Numbered from the stretch's first letter, positions 25,135-33,164 are shown. The stretch: DNA of 64,000 bases from Devosia sp. (GCF_028290625.1 NZ_JAQGJM010000035.1:55872-119871), one strand, 5' to 3'. The notes: generated by a model from the letters alone, not told the origin. A program made the numbers and translations.

Positions 25135-25736
25135 GCCGTCTGGTCCTTGAGCACTTCGGGGGCAAATTCACGCAAGGCCGCCAGCAGCGGCAGCAAAGGC
25201 AGGCCCAAAATGGTGAAATAATCGCCGCTGATGGCCTCGAACAGGCGGATCGAGGGCCCTTCGAGCCGATAGCCGCCCACCGAGGACAGGATGGCATCGC
25301 CCTCACGGGCCAGCACGTCGTCGCGGTCATCATCGGAAAACTCGCGCATGGTCAGCTCGGCGGTCTGGATATCGGACCACAGCAGAAGATCATCCTGCAC
25401 CAGAGTGACCGCGGCGTGCAGGCGATGGGTCTTGCCCTTGAGCCGGTCGAGCTGGAGCGTCGCATCGGCGCGATTGACCGGCTTGTGCAAGAGTTCGGTG
25501 CCGAGGCTAAGCGTTTGGTCGGCGCCGATCACAAATGCGCCGGGATGAGCCCTGGCCACGGCTGCGGCCTTGGCTTTGGCCAGTAGCAAGGCGATGTCAC
25601 GGCCATCGGCGCCGGCGTCGGACGCGGCGCTTTCCAGCGCGCGTTCACCGATGTCGGCGGGCGTGGCGGAAAACACCAGACCGGCTTGAGTCAGCAGGGT
25701 TTTTCGGGCGGCGCTGGCAGAGGCAAGGATCAACAT
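25131..25736 (-). CDS. maf: Maf-like nucleoside triphosphate pyrophosphatase
   Basis: A 201-residue Maf/HAM1-like protein. LILASASAARKTLLTQAGL is the N-terminal signature (SxSxxRxxLL), VIGADQTLSLG carries the catalytic Asp region, and ILSSVGGYRLEGPSIRLFEAISGDYFTILGLPLLPLL is the conserved C-terminal block. Maf proteins hydrolyse modified or canonical NTPs (house-cleaning) and are linked with septum inhibition in Bacillus. Which Maf subfamily is unclear. It borders the putative replication origin and is transcribed away from it. Confidence 0.92.
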   Translation of the reverse strand: MLILASASAARKTLLTQAGLVFSATPADIGERALESAASDAGADGRDIALLLAKAKAAAVARAHPGAFVIGADQTLSLGTELLHKPVNRADATLQLDRLKGKTHRLHAAVTLVQDDLLLWSDIQTAELTMREFSDDDRDDVLAREGDAILSSVGGYRLEGPSIRLFEAISGDYFTILGLPLLPLLAALREFAPEVLKDQTA

Positions 25737-25746
25737 GGGACTAGGT

Positions 25747-25755
25747 TTTCCACAC
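25747..25755 (+). promoter_or_regulatory. DnaA-box-like site 1
   Basis: TTTTCCACA fits TTWTNCACA and differs from the strongest box TTATCCACA at one position. It lies 10 bp from the maf start. Confidence 0.55.
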
Positions 25756-25830
25756 TGTCATCCCCAGCTCAAGGCCTGCCTGTGATAATGACTCATGGTT
25801 TTGGCCCTCGGCCCGACTTGTTCGACTTGG

Positions 25831-25846
25831 TTAGCAAAACATTAAC
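25831..25846. promoter_or_regulatory. CtrA-like site (one mismatch)
   Basis: TTAG-CAAAACA-TTAAC: the right half and 7-nt spacing are exact, the left half has G for A. Confidence 0.5.
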
Positions 25847-25929
25847 AGTTGGACTCGGTGCCCGGCGAAACGAGGCTGGGGACAAAAGCGGGGAAAAGTC
25901 GGCCAGGCCGCAACCGGGACGCCAAGCGC

Positions 25930-25938
25930 TTTTGCACA
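25930..25938 (+). promoter_or_regulatory. DnaA-box-like site 2
   Basis: TTTTGCACA fits TTWTNCACA. It lies 36 bp before the complete CtrA site and beside a cluster of three GANTC sites. Confidence 0.5.
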
Positions 25939-25973
25939 GCCAAAGACTCCGCTGGACTCTCGCGAGTCCCGAA

Positions 25974-25989
25974 TTAATGAAGCGTTAAC
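25974..25989. promoter_or_regulatory. Complete CtrA binding site
   Basis: TTAA-TGAAGCG-TTAAC, an exact match to the TTAA-N7-TTAAC box of the alphaproteobacterial cell-cycle regulator CtrA, in the middle of the putative origin. Confidence 0.7.
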
Positions 25990-26032
25990 TCTTGTGGCGG
26001 CCCACCGTGGAGCGTCCTTCACACACCAGCTC

Positions 26033-26048
26033 TTCACACCTGGTTAAC
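26033..26048. promoter_or_regulatory. CtrA-like site (one mismatch)
   Basis: TTCA-CACCTGG-TTAAC: the right half and spacing are exact, the left half has C for A. Confidence 0.45.
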
Positions 26049-26177
26049 CATACCGCTGCGCCCATCTGTCGCCGGAGGGGCGATTGTGGACGGCAATGAA
26101 TTGATGCAAAACACTGCCATGATAATACAAATACTAAGTCTAAGACTTTCTTTTAGGGTTTTGGAAGGGAAGGGCGC

Positions 26178-27215
26178 GTGAGCGCTTCTGTCCATAAACC
26201 GCTGCTCGCCACCGTGCTGGGGAACCGCCAGGAACGGCCCCCAATCTGGATCATGCGCCAGGCGGGGCGCTATCTTCCCGAGTACCGGGACGTGCGTGCC
26301 AGATCCAAAGGCTTTCTGGATCTGTGCTACACGCCCGACCTGGCAGTCGAAGTCAGCCTGCAGCCATTGCGCCGCTTCGATCTCGATGCAGCGATCCTGT
26401 TCTCCGATATTCTGGTCATTCCCGATGCGCTGGGGCAGTCGGTTCGCTTCGAGGTTGGTGAAGGCCCGGTGCTGGACCCCGTCACCGCGGAAACGCTTGG
26501 GATATTAAGGCCCGAGGGCGTGCTGGAGCATTTGGCGCCGGTGCTGGAGACCCTGCGGCGTCTGCGGGCAACGCTGGAGCCTCAAAAGACCCTGATCGGC
26601 TTCTGCGGGTCGCCCTGGACCGTGGCGACCTACATGATCGGAGGCAAGGGTTCGCCCGACCAGGCGGCGGCGCGACTGTTTGCCCTGCGCCATCCCGAGG
26701 CGTTCCAGACGCTGATCGATATTCTGGTGGCGGCGAGTATCGACTACCTCGTGGCGCAGTTCGAAGCAGGCGCCGATGTGGTGCAGCTCTTCGAGAGCTG
26801 GGCGCTCAATCTGGACGAGGTGGCGTTTGCCGGCCACGTCATTGCGCCCAATCGCCGGATCGTCGAGGGCGTGCGAGCGCGCGTGCCCAATGCGCCGATT
26901 ATCGGCTTTCCGCGCGGCGCGGCGGGCAATATCGCGGCCTACGTCAAAGCCACCGGCATTAATGCCGTTGGTCTCGATTATGCAACGCCGCTGAAATTTG
27001 CGGCTGAGCATGTGCCGGCCGGTGTGCCGGTGCAGGGTAATCTCGATCCGCTGCGGCTGGTTGCTGGTGGTGCGCAGATGGAAAATCGTGCCCGGGAGAT
27101 CATTGCGGCCTTTGTGGATCGGCCGCATATTTTCAATCTGGGCCACGGTATCGTGCCGGAAACGCCGATTGAGCACGTGGCGCGATTGGTCGATCTGGTG
27201 AAGCGGGGAATTTAG
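26178..27215 (+). CDS. hemE: Uroporphyrinogen decarboxylase
   Basis: A 345-residue enzyme that converts uroporphyrinogen III to coproporphyrinogen III. PPIWIMRQAGRYLPEYRDVRA is the N-terminal signature with the conserved Arg residues, ILFSDILVIPDALGQ holds the catalytic Asp, and GFCGSPWTVATYMIGGKGS and NLGHGIVPETPIEHV are family blocks. The GTG start has GAAGGGA upstream. It is the first gene right of the putative origin; hemJ follows after 3 nt. Confidence 0.97.
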   Translation: MSASVHKPLLATVLGNRQERPPIWIMRQAGRYLPEYRDVRARSKGFLDLCYTPDLAVEVSLQPLRRFDLDAAILFSDILVIPDALGQSVRFEVGEGPVLDPVTAETLGILRPEGVLEHLAPVLETLRRLRATLEPQKTLIGFCGSPWTVATYMIGGKGSPDQAAARLFALRHPEAFQTLIDILVAASIDYLVAQFEAGADVVQLFESWALNLDEVAFAGHVIAPNRRIVEGVRARVPNAPIIGFPRGAAGNIAAYVKATGINAVGLDYATPLKFAAEHVPAGVPVQGNLDPLRLVAGGAQMENRAREIIAAFVDRPHIFNLGHGIVPETPIEHVARLVDLVKRGI

Positions 27216-27218
27216 GCA

Positions 27219-27644
27219 ATGATCGAATGGGTCAAGGCGCTGCATGTCATTTCGGTGATCGCCTGGATGGCAGGCATGCTCTATCTGCCGCGGTTGTTCG
27301 TCTATCACGCCGATGCCGAAAAGGGCTCGGTTCAGTCCGAGACCTTTAAGGTGATGGAGCGCCGCCTGCTACGCGGCATCATCAATCCGGCAATGATTGC
27401 CACCTTCCTGTTCGGCATCGGTCTGGTCAGTTCGGGCGTGGTCGACTGGTCACAGGGCTGGCCCTGGGTCAAGGCGGCGTTCGTGCTGGTTTTGGTGGGG
27501 TTTCATGGCTTTCTGGCACGCTGCTACAAGCAGTTCGCCGCCGATAAAAATGAGCGGCCATCCAAGTTCTTCCGGATGATCAATGAGATCCCGACGGTAG
27601 CGATGATCGTCATTGTCATCATGGTGATCGTAAAGCCGTTCTAA
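27219..27644 (+). CDS. hemJ: Protoporphyrinogen IX oxidase HemJ
   Basis: A 141-residue integral membrane protein with four hydrophobic segments. The invariant His of VKALHVISVIAWMAGMLYLPRLFVYH, Arg in MERRLLRGIINPAM, the GFHGFLARCYKQFA segment and the ending NEIPTVAMIVIVIMVIVKPF identify HemJ, the protoporphyrinogen oxidase of most alphaproteobacteria, which binds heme b. It forms a two-gene unit with hemE; the later heme-pathway genes hemC and hemD lie at 59-61 kb. Confidence 0.95.
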   Translation: MIEWVKALHVISVIAWMAGMLYLPRLFVYHADAEKGSVQSETFKVMERRLLRGIINPAMIATFLFGIGLVSSGVVDWSQGWPWVKAAFVLVLVGFHGFLARCYKQFAADKNERPSKFFRMINEIPTVAMIVIVIMVIVKPF

Positions 27645-27685
27645 TTGGTTCCGACAGTAATCTGAGCAGCTCGCCACCACACAGG

Positions 27686-27763
27686 GTCATTCCCGCGCAG
27701 GCGGGAACCTCCGTTTGCGGTGCTGGTGAAGAAAACAGGGGTTCCCGCCTGCGCGGGAATGAC
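27686..27763. repeat. Palindromic repeat, family C, copy 2
   Basis: GTCATTCCCGCGCAGGCGGG...AACC at the left and GGTTCCCGCCTGCGCGGGAA...TGAC at the right, perfect over about 24 bp, with a 26-nt centre. Confidence 0.85.
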
Positions 27764-27799
27764 CCGGATGGGTGGGGATGCCCTGCATTTAACCCCCAG

Positions 27800-27815
27800 C
27801 GTTTCACGTGAATCG
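27800..27815. promoter_or_regulatory. parS: parS-like site 3
   Basis: CGTTTCACGTGAATCG, 13 of 16 to the consensus, complete TTCACGTGAA core. It lies 22 bp upstream of the -35 of the likely rho promoter, about 1.6 kb from the putative origin. Confidence 0.6.
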
Positions 27816-27837
27816 TCCCAGGCCGACCGTTTCAATC

Positions 27838-27866
27838 TTGAAAGTGACGCCGGATCACGCTACATG
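27838..27866 (+). promoter_or_regulatory. Candidate sigma-70 promoter of rho
   Basis: TTGAAA, 17-nt spacer, TACATG. Transcription would begin near 27873 and give a leader of about 100 nt. Confidence 0.45.
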
Positions 27867-27974
27867 CTGGTCAACGCATCAATATCGTCTCGGCCTCCCC
27901 GGCCGCTGTTGTGGTGCCTACCCCTCCCAAAATTTCCGACACATCTCCGATTTCCCTAAAGGGTCATCCACCAC

Positions 27975-29240
27975 ATGCAGAATATGAAGCTCAGTGAGCT
28001 CAAGGCCAAGTCCCCGGCAGAGCTGCTGGTGTTCGCCGAAGAACACGAGGTCGAGAACGCTTCGACCATGCGCAAACAGGAATTGATGTTTGCCATCCTC
28101 AAGGAACTGGCCGCCAAGGACATCGACATCACTGGCGAAGGCGTCGTCGAAGTCCTGCCCGACGGGTTTGGCTTCCTGCGCTCGCCCGATGCCAATTACC
28201 TTCCGGGCCCCGACGACATCTATGTCAGTCCTTCGCAGATTCGCCGTTTCGGCCTGCGCACCGGCGACACGGTTGAGGGCGAAATTCGCTCTCCCAAGGA
28301 AGGCGAGCGCTATTTTGCGCTGCTCAAGGTCTCGACCATCAATTTCGAAGACCCCGAGGCCGTTCGCCACAAGGTCAACTTCGACAATTTGACGCCGCTT
28401 TATCCCGAGGAACGGCTTCGCATGGAGCTGCCGGACCCCACGCTCAAGGATCGCTCGGCGCGCATCCTCGATCTGGTGGCGCCGCTCGGCAAGGGCCAGC
28501 GCGCCCTGATTGTTGCGCCGCCACGTACCGGTAAGACCGTACTGTTGCAGAATATTGCACAGTCGATCGCCACCAATCACCCCGAATGCTACCTCATCGT
28601 GCTGCTGATCGATGAGCGGCCCGAGGAAGTCACCGACATGCAGCGCTCGGTCAAGGGCGAGGTCATCTCCTCGACCTTCGACGAGCCCGCATCGCGCCAC
28701 GTCCAGGTCGCCGAAATGGTGATCGAAAAGGCCAAGCGCCTAGTCGAACACAAGCGCGACGTCGTGATCCTGCTCGATTCGATCACCCGTCTCGGCCGCG
28801 CCTACAACACTGTCGTGCCGTCGTCCGGCAAAGTGCTGACCGGCGGCGTGGATGCCAATGCGCTGCAGCGCCCGAAGCGGTTCTTCGGCGCGGCGCGCAA
28901 TATCGAGGATGGCGGCTCGCTCACCATCATCTCGACGGCGCTGATTGATACCGGTTCGCGCATGGACGAAGTGATCTTTGAAGAGTTCAAGGGCACGGGC
29001 AACTCGGAAATCATCCTTGATCGCAAGGTCGCCGATAAGCGCGTCTTCCCGGCGCTCGATATCACCAAGTCGGGTACCCGCAAGGAAGAACTGCTGGTCG
29101 AGCCCGACATCCTCAAGAAGATGTACGTGCTGCGTCGTATCCTGACGCCCATGGGCACGATCGACGCGATGGAATTCCTGATGGACAAGATCCGCCAGAC
29201 CAAGACGAATTCCGATTTCTTCGACTCGATGAACACGTAA
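27975..29240 (+). CDS. rho: Transcription termination factor Rho
   Basis: A 421-residue hexameric RNA helicase. [39 protein letters not shown] is the N-terminal helix bundle, [43 protein letters not shown] the RNA-binding cold-shock-like domain. [15 protein letters not shown] is Walker [19 protein letters not shown]alker B and the Q loop follows; the C-terminal R loop region is [24 protein letters not shown]. No unusual insertion is present. mnmE starts 6 nt downstream. Confidence 0.98.
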   Translation: MQNMKLSELKAKSPAELLVFAEEHEVENASTMRKQELMFAILKELAAKDIDITGEGVVEVLPDGFGFLRSPDANYLPGPDDIYVSPSQIRRFGLRTGDTVEGEIRSPKEGERYFALLKVSTINFEDPEAVRHKVNFDNLTPLYPEERLRMELPDPTLKDRSARILDLVAPLGKGQRALIVAPPRTGKTVLLQNIAQSIATNHPECYLIVLLIDERPEEVTDMQRSVKGEVISSTFDEPASRHVQVAEMVIEKAKRLVEHKRDVVILLDSITRLGRAYNTVVPSSGKVLTGGVDANALQRPKRFFGAARNIEDGGSLTIISTALIDTGSRMDEVIFEEFKGTGNSEIILDRKVADKRVFPALDITKSGTRKEELLVEPDILKKMYVLRRILTPMGTIDAMEFLMDKIRQTKTNSDFFDSMNT

Positions 29241-29246
29241 ACTTAC

Positions 29247-30545
29247 ATGCGCGACGGCGATACCATCGTCGCGCTGTCTTCGGGCGCCGTGCCCGCGGGC
29301 GTGGCGGTGATCCGGCTCTCCGGACCGGATGTTCCCAATATTCTCAACGCGATAGCCGGCGGGGTTCCAGAACCCCGCCGTTTGACGTTGCGGCCGATCG
29401 GCGCCGGCACGGTGCTGGATCGTGGCCTCGTCGCGTATTTCCCGGCACCACAGAGCTTTACCGGCGAGCATTGTGCCGAATTGCAGGTGCATGGTTCCCC
29501 GGCCGGTGTCCGCGCCATCCTGAGGCTCTGTACAAGCCTTGGCGCGCGGCTGGCGGAGGCCGGAGAGTTCACCCGCCGGGCCTTCGAAAATGGCAAGCTC
29601 GACCTGGTTGAAATCGAGGGTCTCGGCGACCTGCTCGATGCCGAAACCGAAAACCAGCGGCGACAGGCGGTGGCGCGGCTTGAAGGCGGGCTGACGGCGC
29701 AGCTGGATAGCTGGCGCGACCGACTGCTTGATCTGCGCGCCGAAATCGAAGCGCGGCTCGATTTTTCCGACGAAGGTGACGTCGGGGACCTGCCGCCCAG
29801 CTTTGCCGATGATGTCGAGGCCCTGCATACCACCATTATCGCTGCGCTGGACAATGTCGAGCGCGGCCGGATCGTGCGCGAAGGCCTCCGTGTCGCACTA
29901 GCAGGCGCCCCCAACGCCGGAAAATCCAGCCTGCTCAATGCGTTGGCCAAATCCGAGATCGCCATCGTCACCGACGAGGCGGGCACCACGCGGGACGTTC
30001 GTGAGGTGCCCATCGATATTGGCGGGCAGTTGGTGATCTTTCTCGATCTGGCCGGCCTGCGAGAAACCGCGAGCAAGGCCGAGGCCGAGGGTGTCCGCCG
30101 CGCGCGGGCGGAAATCGAGCGTGCTGACCTCATCCTATGGCTGGTAGCACCCGACGTGCCCGACACCATCCGCCTGGACCCCGCTGACGTCCCGCTCTGG
30201 CGCGTCGCGACCAAGGCTGATCTAAGAGACGCCGCTGACGGGCAGGACCTTGCCGTCTCGGCGACATCGGGCACAGGGCTGGACGAACTATTACGCCGCC
30301 TGGGCACCTTCGCCACCGAGCGCGCTGGACAGGGCGAGCCGGTCCTGGTTAGCCGCGAGCGCGACCGCGCGGCGCTCACCGCTGCAGCCCAATCGCTCGC
30401 TGCCGTCAAGACCATGCTGGGCGAGCCGGAACTCGCCGCCGAATCCCTGCGGATCGCGTCCCAGGCGCTGGAACGGCTGGTTGGGCGTATCGACGCTGAG
30501 CGGGTGTTGGACCGGCTGTTCGCCAGCTTCTGCATTGGCAAATGA
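29247..30545 (+). CDS. mnmE: tRNA uridine-5-carboxymethylaminomethyl(34) synthesis GTPase MnmE
   Basis: A 432-residue GTPase that, with MnmG, modifies the wobble uridine of certain tRNAs. MRDGDTIVALSSGAVPAGVAVIRLSGPD is the folate-binding start, EFTRRAFENGKLDLVEIEGLGDLLDAET the helical part, GAPNAGKSSLLNALAKSE the G1 motif, VTDEAGTTRDVRE and DLAGLRE the switch regions, and the protein ends FASFCIGK, the invariant C-x-G-K end. It is slightly shorter than usual. It is in the mnmE-mnmG-rsmG-parA-parB order. Confidence 0.97.
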   Translation: MRDGDTIVALSSGAVPAGVAVIRLSGPDVPNILNAIAGGVPEPRRLTLRPIGAGTVLDRGLVAYFPAPQSFTGEHCAELQVHGSPAGVRAILRLCTSLGARLAEAGEFTRRAFENGKLDLVEIEGLGDLLDAETENQRRQAVARLEGGLTAQLDSWRDRLLDLRAEIEARLDFSDEGDVGDLPPSFADDVEALHTTIIAALDNVERGRIVREGLRVALAGAPNAGKSSLLNALAKSEIAIVTDEAGTTRDVREVPIDIGGQLVIFLDLAGLRETASKAEAEGVRRARAEIERADLILWLVAPDVPDTIRLDPADVPLWRVATKADLRDAADGQDLAVSATSGTGLDELLRRLGTFATERAGQGEPVLVSRERDRAALTAAAQSLAAVKTMLGEPELAAESLRIASQALERLVGRIDAERVLDRLFASFCIGK

Positions 30546-30558
30546 TTCACGTGAAACG
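30543..30558. promoter_or_regulatory. parS: parS-like site 4
   Basis: TGATTCACGTGAAACG, 14 of 16 to the consensus, starting in the mnmE stop codon. Confidence 0.65.
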
Positions 30559-30579
30559 CTGCCGCGCGGCGGCGTGAAT

Positions 30580-30595
30580 TGATTCACGTGAAACA
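30580..30595. promoter_or_regulatory. parS: parS-like site 5
   Basis: TGATTCACGTGAAACA, 15 of 16 to the consensus, in the mnmE-mnmG gap. Its start is 37 bp after that of site 4, and a GC-rich dyad (GCCGCGCGGCGGC) separates them. Confidence 0.7.
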
Positions 30596-30628
30596 TTGGC
30601 TTATTGAGCGCGCTCGGAGACATGCACC

Positions 30629-32491
30629 ATGAGCGACTATGCCGTCATCGTTGTTGGGGGAGGCCATGCCGGCTGCGAAGCGGCGGCTGCTTCCGCGCGG
30701 CTGGGCGTTCCCACGGCCCTGGTTACCCACAAGTTCTCGACTATCGGCGAGATGAGCTGTAATCCGGCCATTGGTGGCCTGGGCAAGGGCCATCTGGTGC
30801 GCGAGATCGATGCCCTGGATGGGCTGATGGGCCGCGTCGCCGATGCCGCCGGCATTCAGTTCCGGGTGCTCAACCGGCGTAAGGGCCCAGCTGTGCGCGG
30901 GCCACGGGCGCAGGCGGATCGCAAGCTTTATCGGCAGGCAATGCAGGCGGCCATCACCGCGCAGCCAAACCTCGATGTCATCGAGGGCGAGGTCGACGAT
31001 ATCGAGGTCACGGACGGCGTCGTGTCGGGCGTCATCTTGCTCGATGGGCGTCGCATCGACACCAAGGCCGTGGTGCTGACCACCGGGACGTTCCTGCGCG
31101 GTTTGATCCATCGTGGCGAAGAAACCACGCCGGCCGGGCGCTTGGGCGAAAAGCCGGTGTTAGGGCTATCGACGCGTCTAGAGAATCTTGGCCTGCAGCT
31201 TGGCCGGCTCAAGACCGGCACGCCAGCGCGGCTGGACGGACGGACCATCGATTATGCGGTGCTGGAGAGCCAGCCGGGAGATGCACCGCCTGAGCCGTTC
31301 TCGGCGCTGACGGCGGCGATTACCAATCGGCAGGTGGATTGCCACATCACCCGCACGACCATTGAGACGCACAAGATCATTGCCGACAATATCCATCGCT
31401 CAGCAATGTATTCAGGGCGAATCCAAAGTCGCGGACCGCGTTACTGCCCGTCGATCGAGGACAAGATTGTCCGCTTTGCCGATCGCGACAGTCACCAGAT
31501 TTTCCTGGAACCTGAGGGACTTGATGACCCGACGGTGTATCCAAATGGCCTGTCGACATCGCTGCCGGCCGACGTACAGGAGCAATTCCTGCGCTCGATG
31601 CCGGGGCTGGAAAACGTCACCATCATCCGGCCGGGCTATGCCATTGAATACGATCATGTCGACCCGCGCGAGCTGAAGTTGACGCTGGAGGTCAAGCGCC
31701 AGCCGGGGCTGTATCTGGCAGGCCAGATCAATGGCACGACCGGCTATGAGGAAGCGGGCGCACAGGGCCTGCTGGCCGGCGCCAATGCCGCCTTGGCGGC
31801 GGCGGGACGCGCGCCGCTATCCTTGTCTCGGACCGAAAGTTATCTGGGGGTAATGGTCGACGACCTGGTGACTCGCGGCGTAAGCGAACCCTATCGCATG
31901 TTCACCTCGCGGGCCGAGTTCCGGCTGCATCTGCGGGCCGACAATGCCGACCAGCGGCTCACGGCCTTGGGCCTTGCCACCGGCCTGGTTGGTGACGAGC
32001 GGGCTGCGCATTACGCCGACAAATCTGCGGCGCTGGATGGCGGACGGCAGATGCTGCGATCGCTGTCCGCTACGCCGAATGCCGCTCGCAAGGTGGGCAT
32101 CGACGTCAATGAGGACGGAAAAGCCCGGACCGCGTTCGAGCTGTTGTCCTATCCCAATGTTGCTCCGACCGACGTTGCGCGGCTGTGGCCCCAAGTGGCG
32201 ACGATCCGCACGGAAATCATGGATCAATTGGTGGTGGATGCGCAGTACGCGGTCTATCTGGACCGTCAGCGTTCGGATATCGAGGCTGTACGGCGCGACG
32301 AGCAGCGGGCTATCCCTGAACAGCTCGATTATGCGGCGATTCCTGGGTTGTCATCGGAGCTGCAACAGAAACTGGCAGCGCAGCGGCCACAGACTATCGC
32401 CCAAGCCCAAGCCATTGATGGCATGACGCCGGCAGCCATCACGCTGATGCTGTCGATCATTCGGCGCGGTTCATTGCGCAAGGCGAGTTGA
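30629..32491 (+). CDS. mnmG: tRNA uridine-5-carboxymethylaminomethyl(34) synthesis enzyme MnmG
   Basis: A 620-residue FAD enzyme, partner of Mnm[24 protein letters not shown] is the FAD-binding start, [27 protein letters not shown] and [16 protein letters not shown] are invariant blocks, and [16 protein letters not shown] with [15 protein letters not shown] contain the conserved Cys and substrate-site residues. The C-terminal helical domain (from about 450) contacts tRNA and MnmE. The stop overlaps the rsmG start by 1 nt. Confidence 0.98.
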   Translation: MSDYAVIVVGGGHAGCEAAAASARLGVPTALVTHKFSTIGEMSCNPAIGGLGKGHLVREIDALDGLMGRVADAAGIQFRVLNRRKGPAVRGPRAQADRKLYRQAMQAAITAQPNLDVIEGEVDDIEVTDGVVSGVILLDGRRIDTKAVVLTTGTFLRGLIHRGEETTPAGRLGEKPVLGLSTRLENLGLQLGRLKTGTPARLDGRTIDYAVLESQPGDAPPEPFSALTAAITNRQVDCHITRTTIETHKIIADNIHRSAMYSGRIQSRGPRYCPSIEDKIVRFADRDSHQIFLEPEGLDDPTVYPNGLSTSLPADVQEQFLRSMPGLENVTIIRPGYAIEYDHVDPRELKLTLEVKRQPGLYLAGQINGTTGYEEAGAQGLLAGANAALAAAGRAPLSLSRTESYLGVMVDDLVTRGVSEPYRMFTSRAEFRLHLRADNADQRLTALGLATGLVGDERAAHYADKSAALDGGRQMLRSLSATPNAARKVGIDVNEDGKARTAFELLSYPNVAPTDVARLWPQVATIRTEIMDQLVVDAQYAVYLDRQRSDIEAVRRDEQRAIPEQLDYAAIPGLSSELQQKLAAQRPQTIAQAQAIDGMTPAAITLMLSIIRRGSLRKAS

Positions 32492-33138
32492 TGGACGCGC
32501 ACCATGAGGCGATTGCGCCCTACGGCGAATATCTGTCGCGGCCGGTGATCGATGTGGCCGCCGATCTAGAATCCTATGCTGAGCTGCTGCGAAAGTGGCA
32601 AAAAATTCAGAATCTTGTTTCACGTGAAACATTGGATGCTGTCTGGACCCGGCATTTTGCCGACAGCCTGCAGGTTCTTAGGCTGCTGCAGCCCAGCGAT
32701 CGCGTGGTCGTCGATCTCGGCAGCGGTGGCGGCTTTCCCGCGCTGCCGCTGGCAATTGCGCTGAAAAACACCCCGATTCGCTTCATCCTGGTCGAGCCAA
32801 ACGGCCGCAAGGTCAGTTTTCTGCGCACTGTCGCTCGCGAGCTGGGTCTGGCGGTGACCGTTGAGTCGCGGCGCAGCAATGAGCTTGATTCACGTGAAAC
32901 AGGGCCGGTCGATGTGGTCTCGGCACGGGCTTTGGCGTCGCTCAGCGAGCTCTGTGTGATGGCAGCGCCGCTGTTTGGGGCCCAGACCAGGGCGATTTTC
33001 CATAAAGGTCGTGAACATCTCGAAGAGTTGGCCGAATCGCGTTTGGTCTGGGACCATGACGTGTTAATAATTCCCAGCGACACCGATCCGAACGGCGTTT
33101 TGCTCGAGCTTTCCAATTTAAGCTTGAAAAACAGGTAG
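32491..33138 (+). CDS. rsmG: 16S rRNA (guanine(527)-N7)-methyltransferase
   Basis: A 215-residue SAM-dependent enzyme that methylates G527 of 16S rRNA. LRKWQKIQNLVSRETLDAVWTRHFADSLQVL is the N-terminal block, VVVDLGSGGGFPALPLAI the SAM-binding motif I, FILVEPNGRKVSFLRTVARELGL motif II. Two parS-like sequences are coded within it: VSRET (the perfect site) and DSRET. The ATG at 32491 overlaps the mnmG stop as TGATG. Loss of rsmG in other bacteria gives low-level streptomycin resistance. Confidence 0.97.
   Translation: MDAHHEAIAPYGEYLSRPVIDVAADLESYAELLRKWQKIQNLVSRETLDAVWTRHFADSLQVLRLLQPSDRVVVDLGSGGGFPALPLAIALKNTPIRFILVEPNGRKVSFLRTVARELGLAVTVESRRSNELDSRETGPVDVVSARALASLSELCVMAAPLFGAQTRAIFHKGREHLEELAESRLVWDHDVLIIPSDTDPNGVLLELSNLSLKNR
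32616..32631. promoter_or_regulatory. parS: parS site 6 (perfect match), inside rsmG
   Basis: TGTTTCACGTGAAACA is identical to the 16-bp parS consensus. It encodes Leu-Val-Ser-Arg-Glu-Thr of RsmG, 0.55 kb upstream of parA. Confidence 0.92.
32886..32901. promoter_or_regulatory. parS: parS-like site 7, inside rsmG
   Basis: TGATTCACGTGAAACA, 15 of 16 to the consensus and identical to site 5. It encodes Leu-Asp-Ser-Arg-Glu-Thr of RsmG. Confidence 0.8.
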
Positions 33139-33164
33139 TTAGCGGCAATCTCCTGGAGAGTACC

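Larger units (their letters stand above)
25737..26177. other. oriC: Putative chromosomal replication origin (oriC) between maf and hemE
   Basis: A 441-bp gap without a gene, next to hemE as in the Caulobacter and Rickettsia origins. It contains TTTTCCACA (25747) and TTTTGCACA (25930), both fitting the DnaA box TTWTNCACA; a complete CtrA site TTAA-N7-TTAAC (25974-25989) and two near ones (25831-25846 TTAG-N7-TTAAC; 26033-26048 TTCA-N7-TTAAC); five CcrM-type GANTC sites in 178 bp (25791, 25852, 25945, 25955, 25964); TCCCCA-type weak boxes near 25762 and 25877; a hairpin GGACTC-TCGC-GAGTCC (25954-25969); and an AT-rich stretch (about 26094-26160), possibly the unwinding element, with an imperfect IHF-like CAATGAATTGATG. 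The hemE promoter must also lie here. Function as origin is inferred. Confidence 0.7.
27645..27974. other. 330-bp region upstream of rho: repeat, parS-like site and promoter
   Basis: It contains family C repeat 2 (27686-27763), parS-like site 3 (27800-27815) and a likely sigma-70 promoter (27838-27866). The remaining about 110 nt before the rho ATG would be a long 5' leader rich in C (for example CTCGGCCTCCCC and TACCCCTCCC), as expected if Rho regulates its own synthesis. No gene is supported. Confidence 0.6.

Noticed and set aside
25782..25790. TGTGATAAT as a third DnaA box on the minus strand
   Set aside because: Two mismatches to TGTGNAWAA in key positions.
26087..26095. TGTGGACGG as a DnaA or G-box
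   Set aside because: Three mismatches at the last positions; not counted.
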